Source: Chryseobacterium sp. JUb7
GTDB taxonomy: Bacteria > Bacteroidota > Bacteroidia > Flavobacteriales > Weeksellaceae
DNA: 64,000 nucleotides
Reading direction: 5' to 3'
Assembly: GCF_024806495.1 (NCBI RefSeq)
Contig: NZ_JANUFF010000017.1
Span: 23,442 to 87,441, forward strand
The notes beneath the pieces are model-generated. The model did not search any database. It was given only the letters and a program-made list of their open reading frames with translations, and was not told the origin of the DNA. A program made the translations under genes and the position numbers. Within the stretch, counting starts at the first letter, position 1; every line of letters begins with the position of its first letter. Below are positions 17,507 through 26,614 of this stretch, piece after piece.

Positions 17507-17950
17507 TTATATCATCCCATCATCCGCAAAGGAATAATGAGAATCCGAAGTCAGGATCACATGATCCAGCAAAGTCATATTCATCACCTTAGAAGCTTCT
17601 TTAATCTGAGCAGTCATTTTAATGTCACTTGAAGAAGGATTCAAATTTCCCGAGGGATGATTATGGGCAACAATAATCCCCGAGGCATTACAAAGAAGAG
17701 CCGCCTGTAACACAATTCGGACATCGACCAATGTTGAAGAAATTCCGGATTCAGATATTTTCTTAATTCCCAATACCTTGTTTGCCTGATTCAGATACAA
17801 TGCAAAGAAAGATTCCCGATAGTCCAGCTCATCCGCATCGAAATGCTCTCTGAAAATCTCCATTGCATCCCTCGACGATGCTATAGACCTTTCACAATTT
17901 CCTTTTCTTGAATAGCTTAATTTGATTTCATTAACAATATTGAATTTCAT
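17507..17950 (-). CDS. radC: RadC-family JAB/MPN domain protein
   Basis: 147 residues from the ATG at 17950 (MKFNIVNEIKLSYS), which matches the usual start of short Bacteroidota RadC proteins; the frame also allows a GTG start at 17992. The JAB metal site is intact: IIVAHNHPSGNLNPSSSDIKMT (His-x-His and distal Ser/Asp), preceded by the acidic helix. This short form without the helix-hairpin-helix domain is typical of mobile elements. Its cellular function is unsettled despite the historical radiation-repair name. Together with the DUF3945 gene downstream it marks an integrated-element remnant. Confidence 0.8.
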   Translation of the reverse strand: MKFNIVNEIKLSYSRKGNCERSIASSRDAMEIFREHFDADELDYRESFFALYLNQANKVLGIKKISESGISSTLVDVRIVLQAALLCNASGIIVAHNHPSGNLNPSSSDIKMTAQIKEASKVMNMTLLDHVILTSDSHYSFADDGMI

Positions 17951-18007
17951 GTAATCTGCTCCGAGTGCGGCGGAGACCTGTTTTTCCCGCACCTACCATT
18001 AAAAACC

Positions 18008-18208
18008 TTATCGATTCTGAAATTGCAGCTTGAAGGAAACTTTGACTTTTTCTATTCTATTTAATCGTATGATGTAATGAATTGATTCAAAATATCTGAT
18101 AAAGCGTTGACGCTTTATTCTGATAATTCGGTTAACAATTTTATCAGTTATACTTATTGATATCAAAAGAATAATAAGGATCAAAATTTCAATGAACTGC
18201 ATTTGCAT
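18008..18208 (-). CDS. Possible small membrane protein
   Basis: A 66-residue frame beginning MQMQFIEILILIILLISISI gives one hydrophobic helix followed by a basic tail (KIVNRIIRIKRQRFIRY). It lies upstream of the RadC-like gene on the same strand. I do not recognise it, there is no independent support, and it may be a chance frame in AT-rich DNA. Confidence 0.25.
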   Translation of the reverse strand: MQMQFIEILILIILLISISITDKIVNRIIRIKRQRFIRYFESIHYIIRLNRIEKVKVSFKLQFQNR

Positions 18209-18633
18209 CTTGTGAGGTTTCTGACTTTTCTATGCGGATTACTATTCAGGCAGTCACAATGAAAACTGCAATCAATTCCTTGAAAACAATAAAAAAGTAG
18301 ATTGATGAAAGCTTGAAATCTATTTGTGGAGGGTTTGGAATCTCTGATTCCGGATACCCAAAAAGATTTTTTTCAGTAGTGACGACGGAATATATTTGCT
18401 ATAGAAAATCGGACAGCCTCATAGGGAACATTTTAGTTGAAAAATGATTTTTAGATAATTGATTCAATACTTAAAAAGAATATGAAGATAGTACTGAATG
18501 TTCAATAGCTTTAATCATTTAAAATAGTGAATGTTGAAAATATACAATTCGGCTTCAACTAGTCCTGATTGGGATACATTATTTGTTCTTTCAATGCGGA
18601 ACTTTGCTTCATCAATTTTAAAACATAAAAATT
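18209..18633. other. Intergenic region before the first SDR gene
   Basis: 425 bases. It contains a hairpin (GGGTTTGGAATC / GATTCCGGATACCC, 18331-18359) followed by a T-run on the plus strand, a plus-strand TATATTTG (18391-18398) that fits the -7 consensus, and GAACTTTG (18598-18605), a near-consensus -7 element 28 nt before the SDR start codon. No gene was seen. Confidence 0.45.
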
Positions 18634-19407
18634 ATGCAGAACAATGAAAATAAAGTAGCATTGGTATCGGGTGCGAATACCGGTGTAGGATTCCAAATTG
18701 CTAAAGCCCTTGTAGATAAAGGGTATATTGTATATGTTGGCTCTCGTGACCTTCGAAAAGGTGAAATGGCTGTTGAAGAACTGGGTGAATCAGCAAAAGC
18801 GATTCAGCTGGATATTACAGATTCAGATTCTATCAGTGCAGCAGTCAAGGTTGTAGAAAAAGAGCATGGATACCTTAGCTTATTGGTCAATAATGCAGCA
18901 GTCTCTCATGCAGGCGCATCAGGACGTACGATGGAGGAAGTTTTGGGTGCTCAGCGTGCGAGTATTGCACCAATCAATGAGCTTAAAACGGTTTGGGATA
19001 CGAATGTATTCGGAACATTAGCATTGACACAAGCATTTTTGCCTCTGTTGCATCAAGCAGACAGCGCAAGGATTGTGACCGTTTCCAGTGCTTTGGGATC
19101 TCTTGGTATAAATGCCAATCCTCAAAACCCATACCGTTCCAATTTTGATGCAGTCTATGGCGCTTCCAAAACAGCCCTTAATGGAATTTTTCTTTCATTG
19201 GCGATAGAATTGGAAGACACTAATATCAAAGTTCATTTGGTAAGCCCTGGATTTACGGCGACAGCGCTCAATAATTTTCAGGGAACGGATTCTGTAGAGG
19301 AAGGTTCAAAAGAACCGATCAGAGTTGCTTTAGCTGAAGATCTTCCGACAGGAAGCTTCACAGGTCCTGCCGATTTTAGCGGGGAAGACAATGTTCTTCC
19401 TTGGTAG
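18634..19407 (+). CDS. SDR family NAD(P)-dependent oxidoreductase
   Basis: 257 residues with the classical SDR features: cofactor motif SGANTGVG near residue 13, the structural NNAA motif, a catalytic Ser in VSSALGS, and YGASK for Tyr/Lys. The insertion after NNAAVSHAG (GRTMEEVLGAQRASIAP) is like that of carbonyl-reductase-type SDRs. Substrate cannot be told from sequence. An AraC regulator starts 54 nt downstream on the same strand, so the pair probably forms one transcription unit. A near-consensus -7 element (GAACTTTG) lies 28 nt upstream of the start. Confidence 0.85.
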   Translation: MQNNENKVALVSGANTGVGFQIAKALVDKGYIVYVGSRDLRKGEMAVEELGESAKAIQLDITDSDSISAAVKVVEKEHGYLSLLVNNAAVSHAGASGRTMEEVLGAQRASIAPINELKTVWDTNVFGTLALTQAFLPLLHQADSARIVTVSSALGSLGINANPQNPYRSNFDAVYGASKTALNGIFLSLAIELEDTNIKVHLVSPGFTATALNNFQGTDSVEEGSKEPIRVALAEDLPTGSFTGPADFSGEDNVLPW

Positions 19408-19461
19408 TTTTAACACAAAACCTATGATCTATGGTCGTAGGTTTTTTTATACATTTATAGT

Positions 19462-20382
19462 ATGAAACCCAAAGAAGATAAACTGGTACGATTCATTTCA
19501 ATATCGGAAAGTCATCAGGCTTTCGGACTACCTGCACCGCAGCATCCGCTGATCAGCCTTGTCCATTTTAACAAGGATAATCCTTTTAATACAGCTATGG
19601 CACCGATCTATGATATCCTTAGCTTTTATAAGATCACCTTTATCACCAGAAATAAAGGAAGATTAAAGTATGGCAGGAATTACTATGACTATGATGAAGG
19701 CAGTATGTTGTTCCTGGCACCTGACCAGCTAGTAGGAAGCACCGATTATAACAGTGAGACCTATTGCTATATTTTACTGATCCATCCTGATTTTCTGCTG
19801 GGTCATCCCATCGCACGAAAAATAAAACAATACAGCTACTTTTCTTATGCCTCCAACGAGGCGCTTCATCTTTCGGACAGTGAAAAAGAAATCATTCTGT
19901 CGGTTTATCAAATCATGGAGCAGGAACTGAACAGCCGTGTAGATGAGTTCAGTCAGGAAGTTGTAATTGCTCAGTTGGAGTTGTTGCTAAGCTACGTCAA
20001 CAGGTTTTATAAAAGGCAGTTTATCACCAGAAAAGGGGCTAATAATGATATACTTCAAAAAACTGAAAGTATTATTGAGGATTATCTCAACAATCAGCTA
20101 TCATTGAAGCAAGGTCTTCCGACTGTGCAGTATGTTGCGGATCAGCTTAAAATCTCATCCGGATATCTGAGCGATCTCCTGCGCTCACTAATTGGACAGA
20201 ATGCCCAGCAGTATATCCGAAGCAAAGTCATCGAAAAAGCAAAGGAGCGACTGACCAATACCAATCTAACAGTAGCTGAAATCGCTTATGAATTGGGATT
20301 TGAGCATCCACAGTCTTTCAGCAAGATGTTTAGGGTAAGGACGGGTCTCTCGCCTTTGGAATTTCGTAACTCATTTAACTGA
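19462..20382 (+). CDS. AraC family transcriptional regulator
   Basis: 306 residues. The C-terminal two helix-turn-helix domain is clear: LTVAEIAYELGFEHPQSFSKMFRVRTGLSPLEFR at the end. The N-terminus SHQAFGLPAPQHPLISLVHF belongs to a paralogous set also found at 28492, 51469, 56926, 57856 and 62618, and has no cupin fold that I can recognise by eye. It follows an SDR gene by 54 nt and likely controls it or nearby genes. The closest relative in the window by end sequence and length is the one at 28492. Confidence 0.85.
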   Translation: MKPKEDKLVRFISISESHQAFGLPAPQHPLISLVHFNKDNPFNTAMAPIYDILSFYKITFITRNKGRLKYGRNYYDYDEGSMLFLAPDQLVGSTDYNSETYCYILLIHPDFLLGHPIARKIKQYSYFSYASNEALHLSDSEKEIILSVYQIMEQELNSRVDEFSQEVVIAQLELLLSYVNRFYKRQFITRKGANNDILQKTESIIEDYLNNQLSLKQGLPTVQYVADQLKISSGYLSDLLRSLIGQNAQQYIRSKVIEKAKERLTNTNLTVAEIAYELGFEHPQSFSKMFRVRTGLSPLEFRNSFN

Positions 20383-20491
20383 TAGCGGTTTTAAATCTGC
20401 TATTTGGTAGTATATATAAGATTTATTCTAATCTCTTATATTCTAAATTTATCAATTGGCGGCTTTAAATACCTGAAGCCTTAACTATTAG

Positions 20492-20537
20492 TATCAAAGC
20501 ACTGATTTAACCGTATTGTCAAATCAATGCTTTGATA
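20492..20537. terminator. Hairpin between convergent AraC and SDR genes
   Basis: TATCAAAGCA (20492-20501) is perfectly complementary to TGCTTTGATA (20528-20537), and the inner bases pair partly as well. Its place between two convergent genes suggests a bidirectional terminator, though the T-run is weak. Confidence 0.45.
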
Positions 20538-20582
20538 GATTAAATTATACAGATTGTATTTTATCTCTAATATTTATAACAA

Positions 20583-21356
20583 TTAAACTGTTGGTGACGC
20601 CCCGCCATCGACAGAAATATTAGCACCTGTTATATACAATCCTTCTGAAGAAGCCAAGAAAGCCACTGTATTGGCAATCTCTTCAGGCTCAGCCATTCTT
20701 CCAATTGGCACACCAACAGCATCAATCACATTTTGGAAAGATTCTTCAAAACTAGTTCCTGACTGCTGAGCAATATTTTCAATAAAATCATTCATTAGCG
20801 GAGTTCTTACAACACCCGGGGATACACTATTTACTCTTATTCCTTTAGACCCTACTTCATTTGCCAATGCTTTACTATAAGCATTTAATGCGGCTTTCGC
20901 TGATGAATATGACATGGTCATTTCCCAGATGGGCTGTTTGGCTGCTCCTGTCGAAATATTGATGATGACACCCTCCTTCTGTTTAAGCATTGTAGGCAAT
21001 AAGGCTTTATTCATACGAACAACTGACATGAAATTAAGTTCCCAGTCTTTTAACCAGTGCTCATCTTCCAATGTATTAAAACCTCCACCGGGGCTTAAAT
21101 TGGCTCCGGCATTGTTAACGATAATATCTATTTTACCGTATTTTTCCAGGATCTCCTTTGCAATTTTTTCTGCGCTGTCTGCCTGAGTAAGATCAGCAGC
21201 AATAAAATGATGGTTGCTAGAGTTATCGTTTGCTTCTGTACGGGCAGTTGTTACAACAATTGCTCCGCTAGCATTAAGTTTATCCGCAATTGCCTTACCT
21301 ATCCCTTTTGTTCCCCCTGTTACCAGAGCTATTTTTCCTTTTAAAGAATCATACAT
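20583..21356 (-). CDS. SDR family oxidoreductase
   Basis: 257 residues with cofactor motif TGGTKGIG near residue 14, NNAG, ISTG for the catalytic serine, YSSAK for Tyr/Lys, and the C-terminal ITGANISVDGGASPTV typical of classical SDRs such as 3-oxoacyl-ACP reductase-like or glucose-dehydrogenase-like enzymes. It is divergent from an HxlR regulator; the 119-nt spacer holds -7 elements for both directions (21385-21392 minus, 21405-21412 plus). Control by that HxlR protein, probably in response to an electrophile or quinone, is likely from the arrangement. Confidence 0.85.
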   Translation of the reverse strand: MYDSLKGKIALVTGGTKGIGKAIADKLNASGAIVVTTARTEANDNSSNHHFIAADLTQADSAEKIAKEILEKYGKIDIIVNNAGANLSPGGGFNTLEDEHWLKDWELNFMSVVRMNKALLPTMLKQKEGVIINISTGAAKQPIWEMTMSYSSAKAALNAYSKALANEVGSKGIRVNSVSPGVVRTPLMNDFIENIAQQSGTSFEESFQNVIDAVGVPIGRMAEPEEIANTVAFLASSEGLYITGANISVDGGASPTV

Positions 21357-21384
21357 AATTGATTGTATTTTTAAAATTAAGTTG

Positions 21385-21412
21385 CAAATCTATTTCCATT
21401 ACTTTACTTTTG
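21385..21412. promoter_or_regulatory. Divergent promoters between SDR and HxlR genes
   Basis: On the minus strand 21385-21392 reads TAGATTTG and serves the SDR. On the plus strand 21405-21412 reads TACTTTTG and serves the HxlR gene. Both match TAnnTTTG. Their closeness would let one bound HxlR dimer act on both. Confidence 0.5.
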
Positions 21413-21475
21413 CAAGTAGTCACACGATTGTATATTAGCAACACCAAAGTAACTTTTATTGGTAATCATATAGTT

Positions 21476-21802
21476 ATGGAAAAAGAAATTATTGAAAAAA
21501 CGGAAAATAAATGTGAGCTCCAGAAAATCCTTGATATTATTGGCGGAAAATGGTCAATGTCCATTATTTATGCGCTGATTCCTGAAAAAAGGCGTTTCAA
21601 AGAACTGGAAAGAATGATACCCGGCATAAGTACAAGAATGCTGGTGAAAGAACTAAAGAATATGGAAGAAAACGGCATTGTAACCCGTACAGCTTTTGCC
21701 ACTGTTCCACCGACCGTTGAATATAATTTAACTGCTAAAGGAAGGAAACTGGAGCCTATCATTAATGATCTTTATCAATGGGGATTGGAATATATCAATT
21801 AG
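21476..21802 (+). CDS. HxlR family transcriptional regulator
   Basis: 108 residues from the ATG at 21476 (MEKEIIEKTENKCELQ); the frame extends upstream to 21359 but that would run across the divergent promoter. The family core is clear: DIIGGKWSMSIIYAL, RFKELERMIPGISTRMLVKELKNMEENGIV, and the wing VPPTVEYNLTAKGRKLEPI. HxlR proteins are winged-helix dimers, often thiol-based sensors of reactive electrophiles; here Cys in KCELQ near the N-terminus is the usual sensing position. It is divergent from an SDR. Its last 165 nt are duplicated as a decayed copy at 28264-28428. Confidence 0.85.
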   Translation: MEKEIIEKTENKCELQKILDIIGGKWSMSIIYALIPEKRRFKELERMIPGISTRMLVKELKNMEENGIVTRTAFATVPPTVEYNLTAKGRKLEPIINDLYQWGLEYIN

Positions 21803-21816
21803 CATGCTGATTAAAA

Positions 21817-22581
21817 ATGGATTTCCCAATAAATAAATTAGAATATATCTGTATTCAACCTGATGAACCGCTAACAAATATTGTGGAAAGTATCTGGATG
21901 GTAAAAAACCATTCTGATGAAGAAAAAGAAGGAATTATAGTTCCCGATGGAAAAATAGATTTATTTCTGTTAGCTGATGAAAATGGAAATTTTGAAATTT
22001 TCGTTTCCGGAGTATGTTCTGCTCCCATCACTAAACCTCCATTTCCCAAATCTACAATGTTTGCAATCAGCTTTTATCCCATCGCTGCCGAATATATTTT
22101 CAAACAATCTTTTGCGGATTTAAATAACATGAAGAAAACATTTCCGACAGATTACTGGGGATTTTCAAGAGATGATCTGAACGATTTCAACCAATTTTAC
22201 CATAAAACTTTTAAGATCATTTCTTCGTTATTATCTAAAGAAATAGACGACAGAAAAAAGAAATTATTTAAACTTATTCATGCTTCTAAAGGAGAAATTA
22301 CTGTAAAAGAACTCGAAGAAAATGTTTTTTGGAGCAGCAGACAAATGAACCGTTATTTCCATAAATGGTTAGGCGTAACGCTTAAAACCTATCTCAACAT
22401 TATCCGTTTCTCCAACTCATTAAAACAGCTAAAAAATGGGGATTTCTACCCTCAACTCGATTATGCAGACCAATCTCATTTTATCAGGGAAGTGAAAAAG
22501 TTTGCAGGAGTAAAACCAATTATCTTAAATAAAAACGAAAACGACCGATTTATCCAATTGAGCCTTATGCCCGAAAAGTAA
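21817..22581 (+). CDS. AraC-type regulator with DUF6597-like N-terminus
   Basis: 254 residues. The N-terminal half (PDEPLTNIVESIWMVKNHSDEE...PDGKIDLFLLA...VSGVCSAPI) resembles the DUF6597 sensor domain of a subset of AraC regulators. The C-terminal half has one clear helix-turn-helix (SSRQMNRYFHKWLGVTLKTYLNIIRFSNSLKQL) and a shortened second one (YADQSHFIREVKKFAGVKP). It begins 14 nt after the HxlR gene and is followed 29 nt later by a VOC gene, so the three may be one operon. Confidence 0.75.
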   Translation: MDFPINKLEYICIQPDEPLTNIVESIWMVKNHSDEEKEGIIVPDGKIDLFLLADENGNFEIFVSGVCSAPITKPPFPKSTMFAISFYPIAAEYIFKQSFADLNNMKKTFPTDYWGFSRDDLNDFNQFYHKTFKIISSLLSKEIDDRKKKLFKLIHASKGEITVKELEENVFWSSRQMNRYFHKWLGVTLKTYLNIIRFSNSLKQLKNGDFYPQLDYADQSHFIREVKKFAGVKPIILNKNENDRFIQLSLMPEK

Positions 22582-22610
22582 TTTTGCTCTGTAATTAAAA
22601 CAAGAACAAA

Positions 22611-22997
22611 ATGAATTTAAACCACATCAATATCGTTGTACAAGATGTAAATAAAGCAGTAAATTTATTTACAAAACATTTAGGTTTTAGTTTAATTGTC
22701 AATCGAAACAACAAAATGGCAGTTCTGGAAAATGACCATAATTTTGCATTAGTTGTTTGGGGACAGGAATTGAACCACAAGGAAAATATGCCTGAATATC
22801 CGGAGAATTTCCACATTGGATTTTATCAGAATGATGAGCAAGCAATTTGGGATATCTATGAAAAGCTAAAAACAGAAACGGACTTACACTTTGAAAGTGA
22901 ACCTAAGAAAATCAGGAACACGTTCGGTTTCTATTTCCTTTTTGAAAAGTTGATGATAGAAATAAGTGTTAATCCATTTAAGGGTAATATTGCATAA
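22611..22997 (+). CDS. VOC superfamily (glyoxalase/bleomycin-resistance-like) protein
   Basis: 128 residues with the vicinal-oxygen-chelate pattern: LNHINIVVQDVNKAVNLFTKHLGF at the N-terminus, a central FHIGFYQNDEQAIWDIYEKLK, and EKLMIEISVNP with the C-terminal Glu metal ligand. These proteins form dimers that bind a metal or sequester drugs; the exact substrate cannot be told. It lies 29 nt after the AraC-type gene on the same strand. Confidence 0.75.
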   Translation: MNLNHINIVVQDVNKAVNLFTKHLGFSLIVNRNNKMAVLENDHNFALVVWGQELNHKENMPEYPENFHIGFYQNDEQAIWDIYEKLKTETDLHFESEPKKIRNTFGFYFLFEKLMIEISVNPFKGNIA

Positions 22998-23103
22998 CAT
23001 AGCTAACAGCTGCCAATAGACCACTGAATTCAAGATCACGTAAATAAAATTACTCTCGCTATTTTAGGAAAGATTATAGCTAGGACTAATACAGCCAGAC
23101 TTC

Positions 23104-23883
23104 TTATTTGTTTTTAAATTCAGAAGGTCTCATATTGGTCAGTTGATGAAAATTATTGCTAAAAGCAGATATGTTCGAATAACCGATTTCATAGGCAATC
23201 TCGGTCATGTTCAGATCTGTATCTTTTATCAATTCCATCGCTCTGATAATACGCAGCATCTTTAAGTATTGAACAAAAGTGATATGTAATTTCGTTTGGA
23301 ATAATCTGGTCAGACTTCTCACACTCATTCCTGATTGCTGAGCAATATTATCTAAACTTAAATTTTCATTTAATCGATTTCTAAAACTGTCGATTATGGC
23401 ATTGAGCCTTTGATCGTCCGTTGTGGGAAGTTGAATGGAGAATTTTTTGAGGCTTTCCTTTGATAATACATTTTTAAGCGTGGATAGAAATTCAAATTCC
23501 CACGAACCTTTGTAATAATCACCTTGCCATTTCTCGCTGAAAGAAAGCATTTCTGCCAGAAGTTTGCTTACCGGATAAATACCCAGCTCATCATAAAATT
23601 CACCATCTTTTTCGTCTGGAAAGTAAATATTGATAATGTACAAATCCTGTGTATTAAACATCAGATTGTGCGGATAATTTTTTGGTATCCATATGTAATG
23701 GTTAGATGGAATATAGAAATCTTTTGTGTCTGTTTGTAAATAAGCAATTCCCCCATAAACCAATAATAACTGAGCCTTATCGTGCTGATGAGAGGGCAAG
23801 CGCTGCTCCGTCTGTTGTCTCATCACGAGGATTGAATCGGGATTTTGATCCACACTACTTATTAATTGACCAAGTATATCCAT
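23104..23883 (-). CDS. AraC family regulator with cupin sensor domain
   Basis: 259 residues. The N-terminal cupin (RLPSHQHDKAQLLLVYGG, followed by YIWIPKNYPHNL) is the common small-molecule-binding domain of AraC regulators. The C-terminal double helix-turn-helix ends DLNMTEIAYEIGYSNISAFSNNFHQLTNMRPSEFK. It is divergent from the efflux operon starting at 23976, with 92 nt between. That arrangement makes it the probable local regulator of the pump. Confidence 0.8.
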   Translation of the reverse strand: MDILGQLISSVDQNPDSILVMRQQTEQRLPSHQHDKAQLLLVYGGIAYLQTDTKDFYIPSNHYIWIPKNYPHNLMFNTQDLYIINIYFPDEKDGEFYDELGIYPVSKLLAEMLSFSEKWQGDYYKGSWEFEFLSTLKNVLSKESLKKFSIQLPTTDDQRLNAIIDSFRNRLNENLSLDNIAQQSGMSVRSLTRLFQTKLHITFVQYLKMLRIIRAMELIKDTDLNMTEIAYEIGYSNISAFSNNFHQLTNMRPSEFKNK

Positions 23884-23942
23884 GTGGCCAAATATAGCAA
23901 ATATTAGGCTAATTATATAAAAATGAAACTAAGTGTATTGGA

Positions 23943-23950
23943 TAATTTTG
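23943..23950 (+). promoter_or_regulatory. -7 element of the efflux operon
   Basis: TAATTTTG fits TAnnTTTG and lies 25 nt before the start of the 86-residue gene. It lies in the spacer shared with the divergent AraC regulator. Confidence 0.5.
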
Positions 23951-23975
23951 CAGTATTAATAGTACCAGAATCATT

Positions 23976-24236
23976 ATGAAACGTAAAATCATAAAACCCG
24001 ACAAAGATTTTGAACTTGAAACACGAGTCAAAAAATCCGAACATAAATTACCTCGTACAAATGAAGAAATTGATAAAGCCAACATTTACTGGCTGTCTTG
24101 TGCCTATTCCAGCCCCTTTATGCCAATGGTCGATTTAAGCTTTGCTTTTGATGAGTTGAAAAAGCTTATAAAACAATGGTTAGAAAAGAGAAAGAAACCA
24201 ATCATTTATAAAAACAAAACTAATGAAACAATATAA
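23976..24236 (+). CDS. Small hypothetical protein leading the efflux operon
   Basis: 86 residues, charged and soluble-looking (starts MKRKIIKPDKDFELETRVKK, ends with a lysine-rich helix). I do not recognise it. It overlaps the start of the TolC-like gene by 14 nt, which implies translational coupling with the pump genes, and it has a good -7 element upstream. It may be a small accessory or merely a leader gene. Confidence 0.55.
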   Translation: MKRKIIKPDKDFELETRVKKSEHKLPRTNEEIDKANIYWLSCAYSSPFMPMVDLSFAFDELKKLIKQWLEKRKKPIIYKNKTNETI

Positions 24237-25557
24237 AACAGTTCCGATTCTGGGTGTACTGATGCTGTTATTTGCACCCCATATTTACGCTCAGCATACA
24301 GAAAAAGTCCAACCTTTAAGTTTGGAAGAAATATGGAAAGTTGCAGAAATGAATAATCGACAACTGAAACTATCTGATCTAAATCTTCAGCAAAGTAAAA
24401 TAGAAATATTGGAAGCCAAAGACCGTTTGTTGCCCGAACTTTCAGTAGGTGGGGACTTAAAACTCAATTCCAAATTTCTGATTTACGACAATGGATTATT
24501 CTCCTCTCCACAAGATGTGCCTGTAAAAGGTTATGGGTACGGAGTGGGATACAACTTAAACTATAACCTCTATAACGGAGGTAAGGACAAGAGAAACGTA
24601 GCCATGAAAAAGGAAGAAGAGACACGAAAACAATATGAAGTGGATCTGCAAAAGCATAGTGTAAAATATAATGTTGCAGTTGCTTATTTTGATTTATATA
24701 AGTTTTTGCATTTCTATGATTTTCTAAATGCAGAGATTGAAGCAGAAAAAAAGCAATTGAGATTGATAGAAAGTCTGCATAAAAACGGCACCGTATTAAA
24801 GAGTGATGTACTGAGAACCTCCGTGAAATTGTCTCAACTGGAACTTAATCTTTCCGATGTTACGAAAAAGATTGAAATCGCCAAACAACGGCTCAATATT
24901 CTGATGGGACGTGAAAATGATATGGGACTAGCAATCAAATACGAAGATACAATTGAATTAAACGCTATCACAGAAGGTGACTACAATGACTATGTAGACA
25001 TTGCTTTTAACAAATCTCCAGAATACAAAATAGCCGGTAGTGACATCAAATGGAGCGAACTGAATGTAAAACAAGTGAAAGCTACTCTATTGCCCAAAGT
25101 TTCTTTGTACTCTAACTATAATTACAACTATCCACAGATTTCCTTTTATCCGTATTCAAATGACTTGTGGGGATTTGGTCAGACAGGAATTAAAGTACAG
25201 TATTCGATTGATAATTTGTACAAAAGCAAACATACCATTGCTCGTGCCCAAGTTGTCAGCAATCAGGCTAAAGAAAGAGTAGAAATGAAGAAGGATGAAA
25301 TCTCTCTTCAGGTAAAAGAAGCTTATTTACAGCAACAGCAGGCTTTGGAGAGCGTGGAAACGGCAGAACAAAATATCATTAAAACTACGGAAACTGTCCG
25401 TGTTATCAGAAGTAGTTACTTAAATCAGGAATCGTTAATGACCGATCTTTTGGAAGCAGAAAACGCTTTATTAGAAGCAAAATTTAATCTGACAACAGCA
25501 CAAACAAACGTAAAAATAACCCATATCAGACTATTGGCAATTATAGGAATTCTTTAA
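24223..25557 (+). CDS. TolC family outer-membrane efflux protein
   Basis: 444 residues with a signal peptide (PILGVLMLLFAPHIYAQ) and two OEP repeats rich in long amphipathic helices (LSLEEIWKVAEMNNRQLKL, later LKSDVLRTSVKLSQLELNLSDV and QESLMTDLLEAENALLEA). It forms the outer-membrane channel of a tripartite pump with the HlyD-type adaptor and MFS transporter that follow at 11 and 0 nt. The substrate is unknown; the quinone/electrophile-type genes around suggest small toxic organics. Confidence 0.85.
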   Translation: MKQYKTVPILGVLMLLFAPHIYAQHTEKVQPLSLEEIWKVAEMNNRQLKLSDLNLQQSKIEILEAKDRLLPELSVGGDLKLNSKFLIYDNGLFSSPQDVPVKGYGYGVGYNLNYNLYNGGKDKRNVAMKKEEETRKQYEVDLQKHSVKYNVAVAYFDLYKFLHFYDFLNAEIEAEKKQLRLIESLHKNGTVLKSDVLRTSVKLSQLELNLSDVTKKIEIAKQRLNILMGRENDMGLAIKYEDTIELNAITEGDYNDYVDIAFNKSPEYKIAGSDIKWSELNVKQVKATLLPKVSLYSNYNYNYPQISFYPYSNDLWGFGQTGIKVQYSIDNLYKSKHTIARAQVVSNQAKERVEMKKDEISLQVKEAYLQQQQALESVETAEQNIIKTTETVRVIRSSYLNQESLMTDLLEAENALLEAKFNLTTAQTNVKITHIRLLAIIGIL

Positions 25558-25567
25558 TAAAAAAATT

Positions 25568-26614
25568 ATGAACAAAAATAAAACAGATAAAATTATTGTA
25601 AGCCTAACCAAATGGTTTGGTATCGCATTATTCGTAGGGATCATTATTTGGGGAGCCACCTATTTCTTAAAAGGATATCGCTATGAACAAACTAATGATG
25701 CACAGGTAGATGCTTATCTCTCACCGATAAACGCAAAAGTCGGTGGCTATATCAGCCAAATATATTACAAGGACAATCAGCTTGTTAAAAAAGGCGATAC
25801 GCTTGTGGTGATTGAACTAGACGAGTATGAACTGAAAAAAGATGCTGCATCAGCAGAGCTCATGAGTTCACACGCCAAATTACCAATTTTGACGGCTAAC
25901 GAAGAAACACAGCTTAAAAGCATTGAGGTTATAAAAGCACAATTGGCAGGAGCTAAAGCAAGATTGAACCAACAGCAAAAAGAATTTGACCGTTATAAAA
26001 ATCTACTAGCAGATGAATCTACCACACAACAGAAATTCGATAACATCAGTGCTTCTTTATCCATTGCACAGTCAGATTATGATCAGGCTAAAGCTTCTTT
26101 ACAAGTAGCAGAATCTAAACTTAATGATTTTAGAGCTCAACATAATGCTATACAAGCAGAGATAAAAATTAAAGAAACACTTGTTCAAAGACAGGAATTA
26201 GACATTCGATACACGGTTATCACTGCACCTTTTGATGGACAAATTGGTAAAAAGACCATTCAAGAAGGTCAACTGATACAAGCTGGACAAACACTGGCTT
26301 TTCTGGTGAACAAAGCCGAGGAAAAATGGGTGATTGCAAATTTTAAAGAAACACAGATTGGCAACTTCAAGATCGGACAAGCGGTATCCATAGAAGTTGA
26401 TGCCTTTCCGAATGAAAAATTCAATGGTACTATCGAATCACTTTCGCCCACCACAGGTTCACGTTATTCCCTACTGCCACCAGATAATGCTACAGGTAAT
26501 TTTGTAAAAATTATTCAAAGGATTCCCGTTCGTATTAAACTAATCGATACACCTGAAAAATTAGGAAAACTCTCTGCCGGAATGAATGCCAATGTTTATG
26601 TTTTAAAAGATTAA
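25568..26614 (+). CDS. HlyD/EmrA-type membrane fusion protein
   Basis: 348 residues with one N-terminal membrane segment (ALFVGIIIWGATYFL), the biotinyl-lipoyl halves (QVDAYLSPINAKVGGYISQIYYKDNQLVKKGD and ITAPFDGQIGKKTIQEGQLIQAG) and a coiled-coil hairpin between them. The C-terminal LPPDNATGNFVKIIQRIPVRI is characteristic of EmrA-like adaptors. It links the inner-membrane transporter with the TolC-type channel. The stop overlaps the start of the MFS gene by one base. Confidence 0.9.
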   Translation: MNKNKTDKIIVSLTKWFGIALFVGIIIWGATYFLKGYRYEQTNDAQVDAYLSPINAKVGGYISQIYYKDNQLVKKGDTLVVIELDEYELKKDAASAELMSSHAKLPILTANEETQLKSIEVIKAQLAGAKARLNQQQKEFDRYKNLLADESTTQQKFDNISASLSIAQSDYDQAKASLQVAESKLNDFRAQHNAIQAEIKIKETLVQRQELDIRYTVITAPFDGQIGKKTIQEGQLIQAGQTLAFLVNKAEEKWVIANFKETQIGNFKIGQAVSIEVDAFPNEKFNGTIESLSPTTGSRYSLLPPDNATGNFVKIIQRIPVRIKLIDTPEKLGKLSAGMNANVYVLKD

